Shown here: piece after piece, positions 1 through 8,594 of the stretch
How positions within the stretch are numbered: position 1 is the first letter of the stretch
Layout: every line of letters begins with the position of its first letter
Origin: Methylicorpusculum sp.
GTDB lineage: Bacteria > Pseudomonadota > Gammaproteobacteria > Methylococcales > Methylomonadaceae
Assembly (NCBI RefSeq): GCF_030651835.1
Contig: NZ_JAUSBX010000075.1
Span: 1 to 37,928, forward strand
Length of the DNA: 37,928 bases
Direction of reading: 5' to 3'
The notes under the pieces: model-generated
Databases searched by the model: none
What the model saw: the letters and a program-made list of their open reading frames with translations, nothing else
Told to the model about the DNA's origin: nothing
Translations under genes and position numbers: made by a program

Positions 1-647
1 CGGCGCAAATAGGAATGTTTCTCAATTAGACGCAATCAGCGTGTCTGAGCGTTCGATCTGAAGGCAAAATTCCCGGAAAATCGTCATCAAAGCAACGGCG
101 AAATTATAAAAAATTGAGTTTTCTTTCAGACACTAAATAGTTAACCGTATATCTACCGGAAAATGCATTTCCATACGATAGTTTATTGATTGGCATATAA
201 TTTTTCTTTTCCGTATATCATAGGTGATAAGTAATAATGGCCGGTCAAGATCAGCTTGCAGCCATTCAAACAGATGAAGCGATAGATCGCAAGGGCTCGA
301 AAACTACCGATCAGACGTTCTAGTTTCCAATGACTGCTGTCCAATGATTTTACTTGGTTGGCTTGTTAACGTTATCAAAACCTGATGCATGCTAAATCCT
401 GAAACTCAGGAAAATAGGCGACTTGACCAGGATGCAATGAAATCTGGGGAATGAGGGCTAACAAATCACTTCCCGAATGCGTCGATAGAGATCAAGTTCC
501 TGTAAAAGGGATGAGCCGACAACAGGCTGCGCATCAATCGCGAGCGATGCGCTTCGTACCTCAGCACATCCTACCTCTGAACATTTACCCTTTTGTAATG
601 AAGCAGCGCTGGGTGATTTGCATACTTTTCGCTGCCCATTAATAAAT
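1..647. other. Left-edge intergenic region, no convincing gene
   Basis: This AT-rich stretch has no long open frame and nothing I recognise. The only candidate is a 28-codon frame at 237-323, listed separately. A TATAAT hexamer lies at 196-201 but has no good -35 partner 16-18 bp upstream. It may be degraded accessory DNA, since it borders the duplicated repeats that begin at 648. Confidence 0.5.
237..323 (+). CDS. Possible 28-aa peptide or gene remnant
   Basis: A short frame starts at ATG 237 behind an AGGTGA sequence about 9 bases upstream and a TATAAT hexamer at 196-201, and ends at TAG 321-323. The peptide begins MAGQDQLAAI and is hydrophilic, with no membrane segment or recognisable motif. 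It could be a real small protein, the truncated start of a lost gene, or chance. I do not recognise it and do not assign a function. Confidence 0.15.
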   Translation: MAGQDQLAAIQTDEAIDRKGSKTTDQTF

Positions 648-867
648 TAAGGCGCTGTCCACATTAGTGGTTGAGCCTACATCAACGCCGTCATTCCGGC
701 ATGGATTGCCGGAACCCAGGTCACAAGGAGGTGAAAGTCCTACGCCATCCATGGCTTCCGGACCCCGGCAACCATGTCCGGGCGACACCCACTTTTAACG
801 CGAACAGCGCCATAAATAGCGCCATGGCCTTGAAATGTTGGGTTGGCTATCGCCAACCGCAACCTAC
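648..867. repeat. Dispersed repeat family A, copy 1
   Basis: This 220-bp unit matches 1031-1250 with only two differences that I can see. It contains two hairpin-forming segments: CCGGCA-N5-TGCCGG and CCGGAC-N12-GTCCGG. Diverged or partial relatives occur at 11705-11817, 19811-19903 and 37811-37928. Open frames across it are in repeat sequence and carry no protein features, so it looks like a non-coding dispersed element (MITE- or REP-like) rather than a gene. Confidence 0.85.
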
Positions 868-946
868 ACAGAGCATCAGCTTTGTTTTGTTGTTCGGTTG
901 ATGATGGAACGTTATTATGGTTTCGATTGTACTTGGCTGTTTATCT

Positions 947-1030
947 GATTGAATTATTAATCACGATGGTTTTAAGGTCTGCTCCGGCATCGCCTTTGAC
1001 TTCAATCATCCCGTAAGGCTCGCCGCTTTG
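947..1030 (-). pseudogene. Duplicated 3' end of ccmI (fragment)
   Basis: These 84 bp match 1403-1486, the end of the intact ccmI gene, with two differences. On the minus strand they encode the same C-terminal tail, starting SGEPYGMIEV and ending NNSIR followed by a stop. There is no start codon or upstream ccmI sequence: the fragment abuts the second repeat copy at 1031. It is a by-product of a local tandem duplication and is unlikely to be expressed as a useful protein. Confidence 0.85.
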
Positions 1031-1250
1031 TAAGGCGCTGTCCACATTAGTGGTTGAGCCTACATCAACGCCGTCATTCCGGCATGGATTGCCGGAACCC
1101 AGGTCACAAGGAGGTGAAAGTCCTACGCCGTCCATGGCTTCCGGACCCCGGCAACCATGTCCGGGCGACACCCACTTTTAACGCGAACAGCGCCATAAAT
1201 AGCGCCATGGCCTTGAAATGTTGGGTTGGCTATCGCCAGCCGCAACCTAC
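1031..1250. repeat. Dispersed repeat family A, copy 2
   Basis: This is the near-identical second copy of 648-867, offset by 383 bp. It lies just downstream of the real ccmI gene and carries the same two hairpin segments. After position 1250 the two units differ, because this one keeps about 73 extra bases that include a hairpin at 1333-1372. It then rejoins similarity in the ccmI tail. Confidence 0.85.
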
Positions 1251-1332
1251 CCGATGCATCACTTTTCTTTGGTTGTTCCGCTGAACGCTGTACATTTTCC
1301 TTTTTTAGAAAAGCGCCGTCGAATCCTTTATA

Positions 1333-1372
1333 GACCGTTCCTGCTGAGCCTTTATGCTGAGCAGAAACGGTC
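1333..1372 (-). terminator. Hairpin downstream of ccmI, candidate terminator
   Basis: Two 17-base arms (1333-1349 and 1356-1372) pair with two mismatches around a 6-base loop. The hairpin lies about 25 bp past the ccmI stop codon. No T-run follows on the minus strand, so it may terminate weakly or protect the 3' end of the ccm transcript. The duplicated ccmI tail at 947-1030 has lost this hairpin. Confidence 0.45.
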
Positions 1373-1396
1373 ATTGGGTTTCGATTGCTTGACCTG

Positions 1397-2656
1397 TTAC
1401 CGGATTGAATTATTAATCACGATGGTTTTGAGGTCTGCCCCGGCATCGCCTTTGACTTCAATCATCCCGTAAGGCTCGCCGCTTTGAGGGGTTGCGCCGC
1501 CTGCTGCACTGATGCGTGCGGTGATTTTGATATGATCGACTGACGATATCGTCATGGTTGGCATCATTGCCTGACTGTCATCTAACTTGACTTCAATAGG
1601 TAAATCTTTGACTTGGTGTTTAACAATGGCCAATGGTGCTTTCGGTCCGGTTGCGGCTTGGGCATAGATAAACAACGTGTCATCGGGACTCACTTTGTCT
1701 TTGAAGCTGTCATCCAGCGTCACTTTAACCGAAACGCTGCGGCTTGCCGGTTTAACATCGGAACCCACAGACACAACTGACGGCGCTTCTGCCTGCACAG
1801 GCGGTTTTCCCAGTCGTGCATTGGCTTGATTGATCAGCTTTACCACTTCCTGGTATCCGTTTTGTTCCGGCGAATAACCTTTCAACAGTTCCTGCCAGCT
1901 ATCAACCGCTTTTTGAAATTGATCGTTCTCGGCATAGGCCATCCCCATCAACCACAAGCCCATTTGGTTGCCCGGCTCCACCTGCAACGCTTTTTCAACC
2001 AATGCCGTGGGTTCACCTTTCAATGTTCCGCCATTCGCCATCGCCAGGGCATCGGCCATTTGCAATAACACATCGGGTTGATCGCCGACCAGAGCATAGG
2101 CTTTTCTCATGGCATTGGCAGCATCCTGATAACGCTCCAATACTTTATAAGAGCGGCTCAACATCATCCAGCCTTCGACATCGTTAGGTTCTTTATCCAT
2201 TTTGGCCGCCAATTTGTCGACCATGGCCTTGATATCTTCCAGTTTAGAGGCATGACTGGCTTCCGGAGGCGCCGTCAAAGATTTTAAGGTATCGTTATCT
2301 AATACCCGTAAATCGCCGAGAACGGTGTACAGGGAAAACGATACCAAGGGCACTGCGAAAAGTAGCGGAATAGCCAGCCAGCGTCCGCTTTTTGCCGAAA
2401 TCTTGGCGGATGGCTTGCCATCCAGATCGAGAAAAAGCCCGACTTCAAGTTCACGTTTAGCTTGATCAAATTGCTGTTGATTCAGTATTCCGTTGGCAAA
2501 ATCGTCCTCAACGTCTTTTAACTTCTTTTTGGCCAGCTCGATATTAGCTTGATCATCGCCTTTAAATTCCACTTCCCGGGTCAGTAAAAGAGGGATCAAA
2601 ATCAGACTTAACGCCACCAGCAGCAGCAATGCTGCAAAAATTCCAAATTGAATCAT
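1397..2656 (-). CDS. ccmI: Cytochrome c maturation protein CcmI
   Basis: CcmI is the membrane chaperone that presents apocytochrome c to the CcmF/CcmH haem ligation complex. The 419-aa protein has a hydrophobic N-terminal segment (about 5-25), a cytosolic coiled stretch, a second membrane segment (about 93-113), a TPR region (about 150-285) and a periplasmic C-terminal domain of the CcmI type. It is the last gene of the ccm operon, and its start overlaps the ccmH stop in an ATGA. Its final 84 bp are duplicated at 947-1030. Assignment is by domain layout and operon position. Confidence 0.93.
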   Translation of the reverse strand: MIQFGIFAALLLLVALSLILIPLLLTREVEFKGDDQANIELAKKKLKDVEDDFANGILNQQQFDQAKRELEVGLFLDLDGKPSAKISAKSGRWLAIPLLFAVPLVSFSLYTVLGDLRVLDNDTLKSLTAPPEASHASKLEDIKAMVDKLAAKMDKEPNDVEGWMMLSRSYKVLERYQDAANAMRKAYALVGDQPDVLLQMADALAMANGGTLKGEPTALVEKALQVEPGNQMGLWLMGMAYAENDQFQKAVDSWQELLKGYSPEQNGYQEVVKLINQANARLGKPPVQAEAPSVVSVGSDVKPASRSVSVKVTLDDSFKDKVSPDDTLFIYAQAATGPKAPLAIVKHQVKDLPIEVKLDDSQAMMPTMTISSVDHIKITARISAAGGATPQSGEPYGMIEVKGDAGADLKTIVINNSIR

Positions 2657-3105
2657 TGATTGTCGCTCTTTTTTAACAAGTCTCTAATCCGCTGCAAATC
2701 TGCATCGCTGGGTTGTTGATCACTTTGACGACGGCGTTTCAGTAAAAACCAAAAGCCAAATAGCCCTGCCGCCACTGTCAATACCGGCGCCAGCCATAAA
2801 ATCATGGTTTTTGGATTGAGCGGCGGACGGTACAAAACAAAATCACCGTAACGATCAATCATGAATTGGACAATTTGATCGTCGGATTGGCCGGCATTGA
2901 TCATTTCATAAACCTTTCGCCGTAAATCCTGAGCTAGCTCGGCGTGTGAGTCGGCAATATTCTGATTTTGGCAGACCAGACAACGCAGCTCTTCGGTGAG
3001 CGCGCGGTAACGTTGCTCATGGACCGGATCCGGAAATTCATAGATTTCAATGGTCGCCAGAGCCCATTGGCTAAAAAGCAGCATCACTAAAAAAAGTATT
3101 TTCAT
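2653..3105 (-). CDS. ccmH: Cytochrome c maturation thioredoxin-like protein CcmH
   Basis: CcmH reduces or holds the CXXCH thiols of apocytochrome c before haem attachment in the periplasm. The 150-aa protein has a signal sequence (residues 1-17), the family motif LRCLVCQNQNIADS with redox cysteines C42 and C45, a three-helix domain, and one membrane anchor (about 101-122). It corresponds to the short N-terminal half of E. coli CcmH; the TPR half is the separate ccmI here. The start overlaps the ccmG stop as TAATG, which suggests translational coupling. Confidence 0.96.
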   Translation of the reverse strand: MKILFLVMLLFSQWALATIEIYEFPDPVHEQRYRALTEELRCLVCQNQNIADSHAELAQDLRRKVYEMINAGQSDDQIVQFMIDRYGDFVLYRPPLNPKTMILWLAPVLTVAAGLFGFWFLLKRRRQSDQQPSDADLQRIRDLLKKSDNQ

Positions 3106-3635
3106 TATCCCGCCTCGCCATTTAGCGTTTGCAGCAAAGGCATGATCTCGGTTTGCAGATTATTCGGATCGACAGGCCCGGTCAGCTTGAACCGCACCAG
3201 GCCTTTCTTATCAATGACAAACGTTTCCGGCACGCCGTAAACGCCCCAATCCAGTCCGGCCATGCCTTCTGTATCCATTACACTGATCGTGTAAGGGTTA
3301 CCCAATTGAGCTAACCATTGGCGCGCATCGGCAGGCTCGTCTTTGTAATTAAGACCGATAATTTCAACCTGACCTCTGCGGGCGAACTCGTTGAGCACCG
3401 GATGCTCAGCCCGGCAAGACACACACCAGGAAGCCCAGACATTCAAAAGCCAGACTTTGCCTTTCATTTGTTCGGGCGAAAAAGTCTGCTCGGGCGTATG
3501 CAGTTGTGCCAGCTGAAAATGGGGAGCCGGTTTGCCGATTAACGGCGACGGCACTTCCCTCGGGTTCAGCTTTAGGCCGATACCTAAAAAGATCACCAAT
3601 ACGAAAAAAATACCTAACGGAATAAGAAAGCGCAT
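3105..3635 (-). CDS. ccmG: Thiol:disulfide interchange protein CcmG/DsbE
   Basis: This membrane-anchored periplasmic thioredoxin supplies reductant to apocytochrome c and CcmH. The 176-aa protein has an N-terminal anchor (about 4-21) and a thioredoxin fold with WASWCVSC (C71, C74), followed by the GVYGVPETFVID segment containing the cis-proline. The CVSC active site differs slightly from the CPTC or CPSC common in other CcmG proteins. Both gene borders are 1-bp TAATG overlaps with ccmF and ccmH. Confidence 0.95.
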   Translation of the reverse strand: MRFLIPLGIFFVLVIFLGIGLKLNPREVPSPLIGKPAPHFQLAQLHTPEQTFSPEQMKGKVWLLNVWASWCVSCRAEHPVLNEFARRGQVEIIGLNYKDEPADARQWLAQLGNPYTISVMDTEGMAGLDWGVYGVPETFVIDKKGLVRFKLTGPVDPNNLQTEIMPLLQTLNGEAG

Positions 3636-5584
3636 TATGCCGCTCCTGTTCTAACCGGGATTCGATAGCGTTTATCCATAGCGCCGATCAAGCCGCCGAA
3701 AGCCATGAATAATCCGCCCATCCAGATCCAGCGGATATACGGTTTGTAATAAACCCGCACCGCCCATGCTCCGGCTCTGTCCAAAGGCTCGCCCAAAGCG
3801 ACAAATAAATCACGCGTCACTCCGGCATCGATTCCGGCTTCCGTCATAGGCATGCCGGATGCCCGGTAAATCCGCTTTTCAGGATAAAGCTCACTCACCG
3901 CTTTACCGTCTTTTGAAATCGTTACCCGACCTTCACTGGCATCGTAGTTAGGACCGGCTTTACTTTGAACTCCGTGAAACAGAAAGTCATAACCCGCCAA
4001 GCTCACCGATTCACCGGATGTAAGCCTGATATCCTTCTCTACCGAGTAAGTAGAAGTCAAGGTGACGCCGACAATAAAAACACCAATTCCGACATGCGCA
4101 ACAGTCATTGCCCAAACACTGGCCGGTATCTGAACAAACGCGGCCAATTTGTCGCTCTTGTTACGTAAGCGGGCTTGAATGGCCATACCGGATGAAACAA
4201 CGGTCCATACCGCTAACGTCAGACCGATCAAAGCGCCCCAACTGAATGATTCCTGCAAAAAAGCCAGGATAAGGCCCGCAAACGCACAGCAGGCAAACGG
4301 CAAAGCGACCAAGGTTGACAGTCGAGCCAGATTATCCTGCCGCCAGCGGGACAAAATCCCAACACCCACAAACACCGCCAAGGGAGCCGTTAACGGAATG
4401 AATACGCTGTTGAAATAAGGAGGTCCCACTGAAATTTTGCCCATGCCCAAGGCGTCGATAACCAGTGGATACAAAGTGCCTAGTAAAATGGTCGCTGCTG
4501 CAGCAACCAGCAATACATTATTGATGAGCAAGAATGCGTCTTTTGAAATCAGGTCAAAACTGCCTTCACTTTTAATTTTAGGCGCTCTGATCGCAAACAA
4601 GGTGAGTGAACCACCGACCACAATGCCCAGGAAAATCAGGATAAAAATGCCGCGGGTCGGATCGCTGGCGAACGCGTGAACGGATGTCAAGACACCGGAA
4701 CGCACCAGAAATGTACCCAATAAACTCAACGAAAAGGCGAAGACGGACAATAAGATGGTCCAGCTTTTAAACATGCCGCGTTTTTCTGTTGCCGCCAATG
4801 AATGAATCAGCGCGGTGCCGACCAGCCAAGGCATGAAAGAGGCATTTTCGACCGGATCCCAGAACCACCAACCGCCCCAGCCCAGTTCATAATAAGCCCA
4901 CCAGCTGCCCAAGACGATACCGGTTGTCAGAAACATCCAGGCCATATTGGTCCACGGACGGGTCCAGCGCGCCCAGGCTGTATCCAGTTTGCCGTTCATC
5001 AACGCAGCGATAGCAAAAGCGAAGGCCACTGAAAAACCGACATACCCCATATACAGCATGGGCGGATGTATCGCCATACCGGGGTCTTGCAACAACGGAT
5101 TCAAATCCCGGCCATCGAGAGGAATCGGAAATTGCCTCAAAAATGGATTGGACGTAAATAATACAAAGGTTAAAAATCCGATATTGACTATGCCTAAAAC
5201 ACCCAAAACCCGGCCAATTAATTCAACAGGCAAAGTTTTGCTGAACAAAGCTACAGCCGCTGTCCAAAGCGAAAGTATCAATATCCACAGCAATAAAGAG
5301 CCTTCATGAGAGCCCCACACAGCCGCAATCCGGTACACATAAGGTAATTGGCTGTTGGAGTTGGCCGCAACGTAGGCGACAGAAAAATCATGGGTGACAA
5401 AGGCATACGTCAAACAGTAATAAGCCAGTGCGACAAACAATAACTGTCCGCAGGCAACCGGCCGTGCAACGGCAATCCAGCTGGCGATGCGGTATTGAAC
5501 ACCGATGATAGGAACGGATGCCAATATCAGTGCCATGGATAAGGCCAAAATCAGTGAGAAATGCCCTATTTCAGGAACGATCAT
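3635..5584 (-). CDS. ccmF: Haem lyase subunit CcmF
   Basis: CcmF is the large integral membrane subunit of the system I cytochrome c haem lyase, which takes haem from holo-CcmE and attaches it to apocytochrome c. The 649-aa protein is almost wholly hydrophobic, with many membrane segments. It carries the WGSHEGSLLLW segment (90-100) and the tryptophan-rich WWD domain WGGWWFWDPVENASF (about 236-250), with conserved histidines such as H173 and H261. Its length is normal for the family. The start overlaps the ccmE stop as ATGA. Confidence 0.97.
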   Translation of the reverse strand: MIVPEIGHFSLILALSMALILASVPIIGVQYRIASWIAVARPVACGQLLFVALAYYCLTYAFVTHDFSVAYVAANSNSQLPYVYRIAAVWGSHEGSLLLWILILSLWTAAVALFSKTLPVELIGRVLGVLGIVNIGFLTFVLFTSNPFLRQFPIPLDGRDLNPLLQDPGMAIHPPMLYMGYVGFSVAFAFAIAALMNGKLDTAWARWTRPWTNMAWMFLTTGIVLGSWWAYYELGWGGWWFWDPVENASFMPWLVGTALIHSLAATEKRGMFKSWTILLSVFAFSLSLLGTFLVRSGVLTSVHAFASDPTRGIFILIFLGIVVGGSLTLFAIRAPKIKSEGSFDLISKDAFLLINNVLLVAAAATILLGTLYPLVIDALGMGKISVGPPYFNSVFIPLTAPLAVFVGVGILSRWRQDNLARLSTLVALPFACCAFAGLILAFLQESFSWGALIGLTLAVWTVVSSGMAIQARLRNKSDKLAAFVQIPASVWAMTVAHVGIGVFIVGVTLTSTYSVEKDIRLTSGESVSLAGYDFLFHGVQSKAGPNYDASEGRVTISKDGKAVSELYPEKRIYRASGMPMTEAGIDAGVTRDLFVALGEPLDRAGAWAVRVYYKPYIRWIWMGGLFMAFGGLIGAMDKRYRIPVRTGAA

Positions 5585-6024
5585 TCAGCATTCTCCTTTT
5601 TATAGGGTTTCTTCATGCTGCCTTCAACTTCAGGCGGCATGTAGTTTTCATCATGTTTGGCCAATACTTCCTGCGCCACAAAAACGCCATTGGCGCCTAA
5701 CTTGCCGTTAGCAACAATGCCCTGCCCTTCCCTGAACAGGTCGGGCAAAATCCCGGTGTATTCAACTTCAACCTGTTTTGCCATATCGGTCAGGGTAAAC
5801 TTGACCGTCATTCCGTCTCCGGGACGCTGGACGCTGCCGTCCACAACCATGCCGCCGAGTCTGAACAAATGATCTTTAGGTGCCTTACCGTCAATCACAT
5901 CGGATGTGGAATAAAAGTACATCAGATTTTCATTGAAGGCTTTCAGACCAAACCAGGAGCCAACAGCCACGCCGCTGACCATTAATAAAATAAGGTATAA
6001 ACGTTTTCTTCGAATGGGTTTCAT
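5581..6024 (-). CDS. ccmE: Periplasmic haem chaperone CcmE
   Basis: CcmE binds haem covalently in the periplasm and passes it to CcmF. The 147-aa protein has an N-terminal anchor (about 8-27), an OB-fold domain and the haem-binding motif VLAKHDENYMPPE, whose H124 corresponds to the haem-linked histidine, followed by the conserved tyrosine. The ATG overlaps the ccmD stop codon. Length and motif are those of the HxxxY proteobacterial type. Confidence 0.97.
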   Translation of the reverse strand: MKPIRRKRLYLILLMVSGVAVGSWFGLKAFNENLMYFYSTSDVIDGKAPKDHLFRLGGMVVDGSVQRPGDGMTVKFTLTDMAKQVEVEYTGILPDLFREGQGIVANGKLGANGVFVAQEVLAKHDENYMPPEVEGSMKKPYKKENAE

Positions 6025-6191
6025 GATTTAGAGACTCTTTGATTACGTTGACGCTTGAGGACCAGCTCACGCAAGATTTTTTTTTGCAGCATCAAAGGCT
6101 TGATTAGACCGATAATCAGCACCAAAAAACCGATACCGTAGGAAGTCCACACATAAAAGGCGTAGCCGCCCATATGCCAGAAATCGCTCAT
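6021..6191 (-). CDS. ccmD: Haem exporter accessory protein CcmD
   Basis: CcmD is a small single-span membrane protein that helps release holo-CcmE from the CcmABC complex. I read a 56-aa frame starting MSDFWHMGGYAFYVW, with one membrane helix (about 13-31) and a very basic C-terminal tail. The N-terminal pattern with aromatic residues before the helix is typical. It overlaps the ccmC stop as ATGA and the ccmE start as TCATGA, filling the gap exactly. The short length makes this gene easy to miss. Confidence 0.93.
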   Translation of the reverse strand: MSDFWHMGGYAFYVWTSYGIGFLVLIIGLIKPLMLQKKILRELVLKRQRNQRVSKS

Positions 6192-6928
6192 AGTTTCTCC
6201 AATATTTCGTCAACCCAGCGGTTGTTCTGTTCACGTTGCAGCAATTCATTGCGGCAACGCATTAATAATGCAATCCCATAGTAAACCTTAAACGCAACGG
6301 CCATCACTAATAAGGGAATCAACATATCGGGATGTATGGACGGCTTATCAAATTTCGTCACCGTCGCACCTTGATGCAGCGTATTCCACCATTCAACCGA
6401 ATAATGAATTATAGGTATATTGACCACACCGACCAGGGCCAAAATAGCCACCGCCCTTGCCGCCGTTCTTTTATCCTCAATCGCGCCATAAAGCCCGATC
6501 ACGCCTAGATACAAAAACAGCAGGATAAGTTCCGATGTCAATCTGGCATCCCAAACCCACCAGGTACCCCACATAGGTTTTCCCCACAGTGAGCCGGTAA
6601 TCAACGCTAAAAATGTAAAGGCTGCGCCTATGGAAGCGCTGCTGATCGACACAATTTCTGCCAGCTTGATATGCCAGATCAAACCAATTGCGCCACTGAT
6701 GGCCATGACCACGTAGACAAAAAGCGACATCCAGGCGCTGGGTACATGAATATAAATGATGCGGAAACTGTCGCCTTGCTGATAATCGGCGGGAGCCATT
6801 ACCAATCCGCCATAAAGGCCATAGGCAAGCAACACGATCAACAATGCCGTCAGCCAGGGCAGCATCTTGCCGCTCAACCAATAAAAGTAAGGCGGTGAAG
6901 AAAATTTATGCAGGAATCTCATTATCAT
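6188..6928 (-). CDS. ccmC: Haem exporter membrane protein CcmC
   Basis: CcmC delivers haem to CcmE and contains a periplasmic tryptophan-rich WWD domain. I chose the ATG at 6928 (246 aa, starting MIMRFLHK), two bases after the ccmB stop, because E. coli CcmC has nearly the same length; an upstream in-frame start at 6970 would add 14 residues inside ccmB. The protein has six predicted membrane spans and the motif WGTWWVWDARLTSELILLF. It overlaps ccmD by four bases. Confidence 0.95.
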   Translation of the reverse strand: MIMRFLHKFSSPPYFYWLSGKMLPWLTALLIVLLAYGLYGGLVMAPADYQQGDSFRIIYIHVPSAWMSLFVYVVMAISGAIGLIWHIKLAEIVSISSASIGAAFTFLALITGSLWGKPMWGTWWVWDARLTSELILLFLYLGVIGLYGAIEDKRTAARAVAILALVGVVNIPIIHYSVEWWNTLHQGATVTKFDKPSIHPDMLIPLLVMAVAFKVYYGIALLMRCRNELLQREQNNRWVDEILEKL

Positions 6929-6930
6929 AA

Positions 6931-7614
6931 TTAACTCAAACTCATTTTTAATGCGGCCGCAGTAGGCCAAGGCGTTAAGGTAATAGCCAGAAACAACATG
7001 GCAGACATCATATACAGTTGCCCGGAAACCGGAAAACCGGCCATGGCGGCATCAACGGCATTACTGGCAAAAATCAAAACCGGCACGTATAAAGGCAGAA
7101 CCAAAATGGCCAGCAATACGCCGCCCTTTCGTAGGCCCACCGTCAAAGCGACGGCTATCGCGCCGATCAAACTCAGAACCGGCGTACCCAGCAACAAGGT
7201 CAGTAACAAAATTTTGATGGCCTCAGCGTCCATGTTGAACATCATTGCCAACAAAGGCGCTACCAATGAAAGCGGTGCGCCTGATAATAACCAGTGTGCG
7301 GTGACCTTGCCCAATACCAGCACTGACAAAGGGTGCGGCGACATCACCATCAACTCCAGGCTGCCGTCTTCAAAATCCGAACGGAACAAGGAGTCCATCG
7401 TCAGCAATGATGCCAGCAACGCTGCAACCCAGATTACACCCGGAGCTATGCGTTTCAACAGCGCGATGTCGGCGCCCACACCCAGCGGAAACAACGTCAC
7501 GACCAACACGAAAAAAGCCAGCGGATTGATAAGTTCGGCCCTGTGTCGGTAAGCCAATAGCAAATCGCGGCGCACAATCGCGACAAACGCGTTTAAAGTG
7601 GAGGAATCGGTCAT
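6931..7614 (-). CDS. ccmB: Haem exporter membrane protein CcmB
   Basis: CcmB is the membrane subunit of the CcmAB ABC complex, which uses ATP to free holo-CcmE from CcmC. The 227-aa protein has about six membrane helices and begins with a cytoplasmic segment containing VRRDLLLAYRHRAELINPL, which is typical of the family. It lies two bases after ccmA and two bases before ccmC. No frameshift is evident. Confidence 0.94.
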   Translation of the reverse strand: MTDSSTLNAFVAIVRRDLLLAYRHRAELINPLAFFVLVVTLFPLGVGADIALLKRIAPGVIWVAALLASLLTMDSLFRSDFEDGSLELMVMSPHPLSVLVLGKVTAHWLLSGAPLSLVAPLLAMMFNMDAEAIKILLLTLLLGTPVLSLIGAIAVALTVGLRKGGVLLAILVLPLYVPVLIFASNAVDAAMAGFPVSGQLYMMSAMLFLAITLTPWPTAAALKMSLS

Positions 7615-7616
7615 GG

Positions 7617-8237
7617 TTATAATTCTATTTTCTGAACGATTTCGGCGGGCAAACCGGTATCGTGATGAGACGTCATGACAACCAGACCATTATCGGCAAC
7701 ATGGGATTGAATGAATTGCTCAAAGGTGGCGATACTTTTTTTATCCAGAGATGTAAATGGTTCGTCGAGTATCCATAAACTTTTTTTCATGCAGAGCAAA
7801 CGGGCCAAAGCCAGTCGGCGGCGCTGACCTGCCGATAAATAACGGACCGGCGTATCCTGATACCCCATCAAGCCGACTTTTTCCAAGGCTTGATCTATCG
7901 TCAATGTGGATTCACCAAACGCTCTGGCATAACGCAAATTTTCTTCGACACTCAAGTCATCTTTCAAGCCGTTACCATGACTGACATAAGCAATATGCTG
8001 ATAAAAAGACGAATCCAGCTCTTCAAGTGGTGACCCGCACCAGAAAAGCTCACCCTCATCGGGCAGGCGTAAACCGGTTAAAATTCTCAATAACGATGTT
8101 TTACCGCTGCCATTGGGTCCTTCAATCAATAAAACCTGCCCGCCGTTGACCTGAAAATCCAAATTGGCAAACAACACGCGATCATCTCTAACACAAGAGA
8201 GTTGGCGGGCTTCAAAGACAATGGAATTGGATTTCAT
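7617..8237 (-). CDS. ccmA: Haem exporter ATP-binding protein CcmA
   Basis: CcmA is the ATPase subunit of the CcmABCD complex. The 206-aa protein has a Walker A motif GPNGSGKT (40-47), an ABC signature LSAGQ (134-138), a Walker B motif ending LDEP (about 155-160) and a switch histidine in TSHH. Its length matches E. coli CcmA. It is the first gene of the operon, so the promoter should lie in 8238-8520. The signature has the LSAGQ form usual for CcmA, not LSGGQ. Confidence 0.96.
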   Translation of the reverse strand: MKSNSIVFEARQLSCVRDDRVLFANLDFQVNGGQVLLIEGPNGSGKTSLLRILTGLRLPDEGELFWCGSPLEELDSSFYQHIAYVSHGNGLKDDLSVEENLRYARAFGESTLTIDQALEKVGLMGYQDTPVRYLSAGQRRRLALARLLCMKKSLWILDEPFTSLDKKSIATFEQFIQSHVADNGLVVMTSHHDTGLPAEIVQKIEL

Positions 8238-8594
8238 ATTCTAAGACAGGGATCAATCAGCTGGTAACAAATCTAAACCTGCTGAATTAATCGTTAATGA
8301 ACAACAGGGGCGCGAAGTATAACTTAAATAAACTGTAACGGGATAATGTAACAACCTGATACCAAGGTAAGTAGATGACCTAAAAGCCTTGAGACCAAGT
8401 TTTCAAGACCGGTGTTACAGCGCTAAGTTCCCGCATCGAAGCAAGTATGTATAAAGAAACAGTCAAACTGGAACCGGCAAGGCTGGACGCTAATTTTAGT
8501 TAATTGATCCGCCCCCACTGAAACATTGACTATGGGCCATCCATGGCTAAAAAGATGTAAGCGGCTCTTTAGAACAGATCAAGTGTTCTGTTGT
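8238..8594. other. Intergenic region upstream of ccmA
   Basis: This stretch should contain the ccm promoter on the minus strand. A TATACT hexamer occurs near 8316-8321, but I see no good -35 box at normal spacing. On the plus strand a short frame from about 8448 reads MYKETVKLEPARL before a stop, which may be a scrap of a lost gene. A 6-bp-arm hairpin (8571-8576 with 8584-8589) lies just past the cyclophilin stop but has no T-run. Confidence 0.4.

Noticed and set aside
671-1284. Near-identical 76-aa open frames at 671 and 1054
   Set aside because: They lie wholly inside the duplicated repeat, have no ribosome site or protein features, and the frame is not kept in the diverged repeat members.
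6998-7552. 184-aa frame antisense to ccmB
   Set aside because: CcmB is clear and in operon context; the antisense product is a low-complexity shadow.
8571-8589. AGAACA/TGTTCT hairpin after the cyclophilin gene as a terminator
   Set aside because: The stem is only 6 bp and no T-run follows on the minus strand; it is mentioned only as part of the intergenic description.
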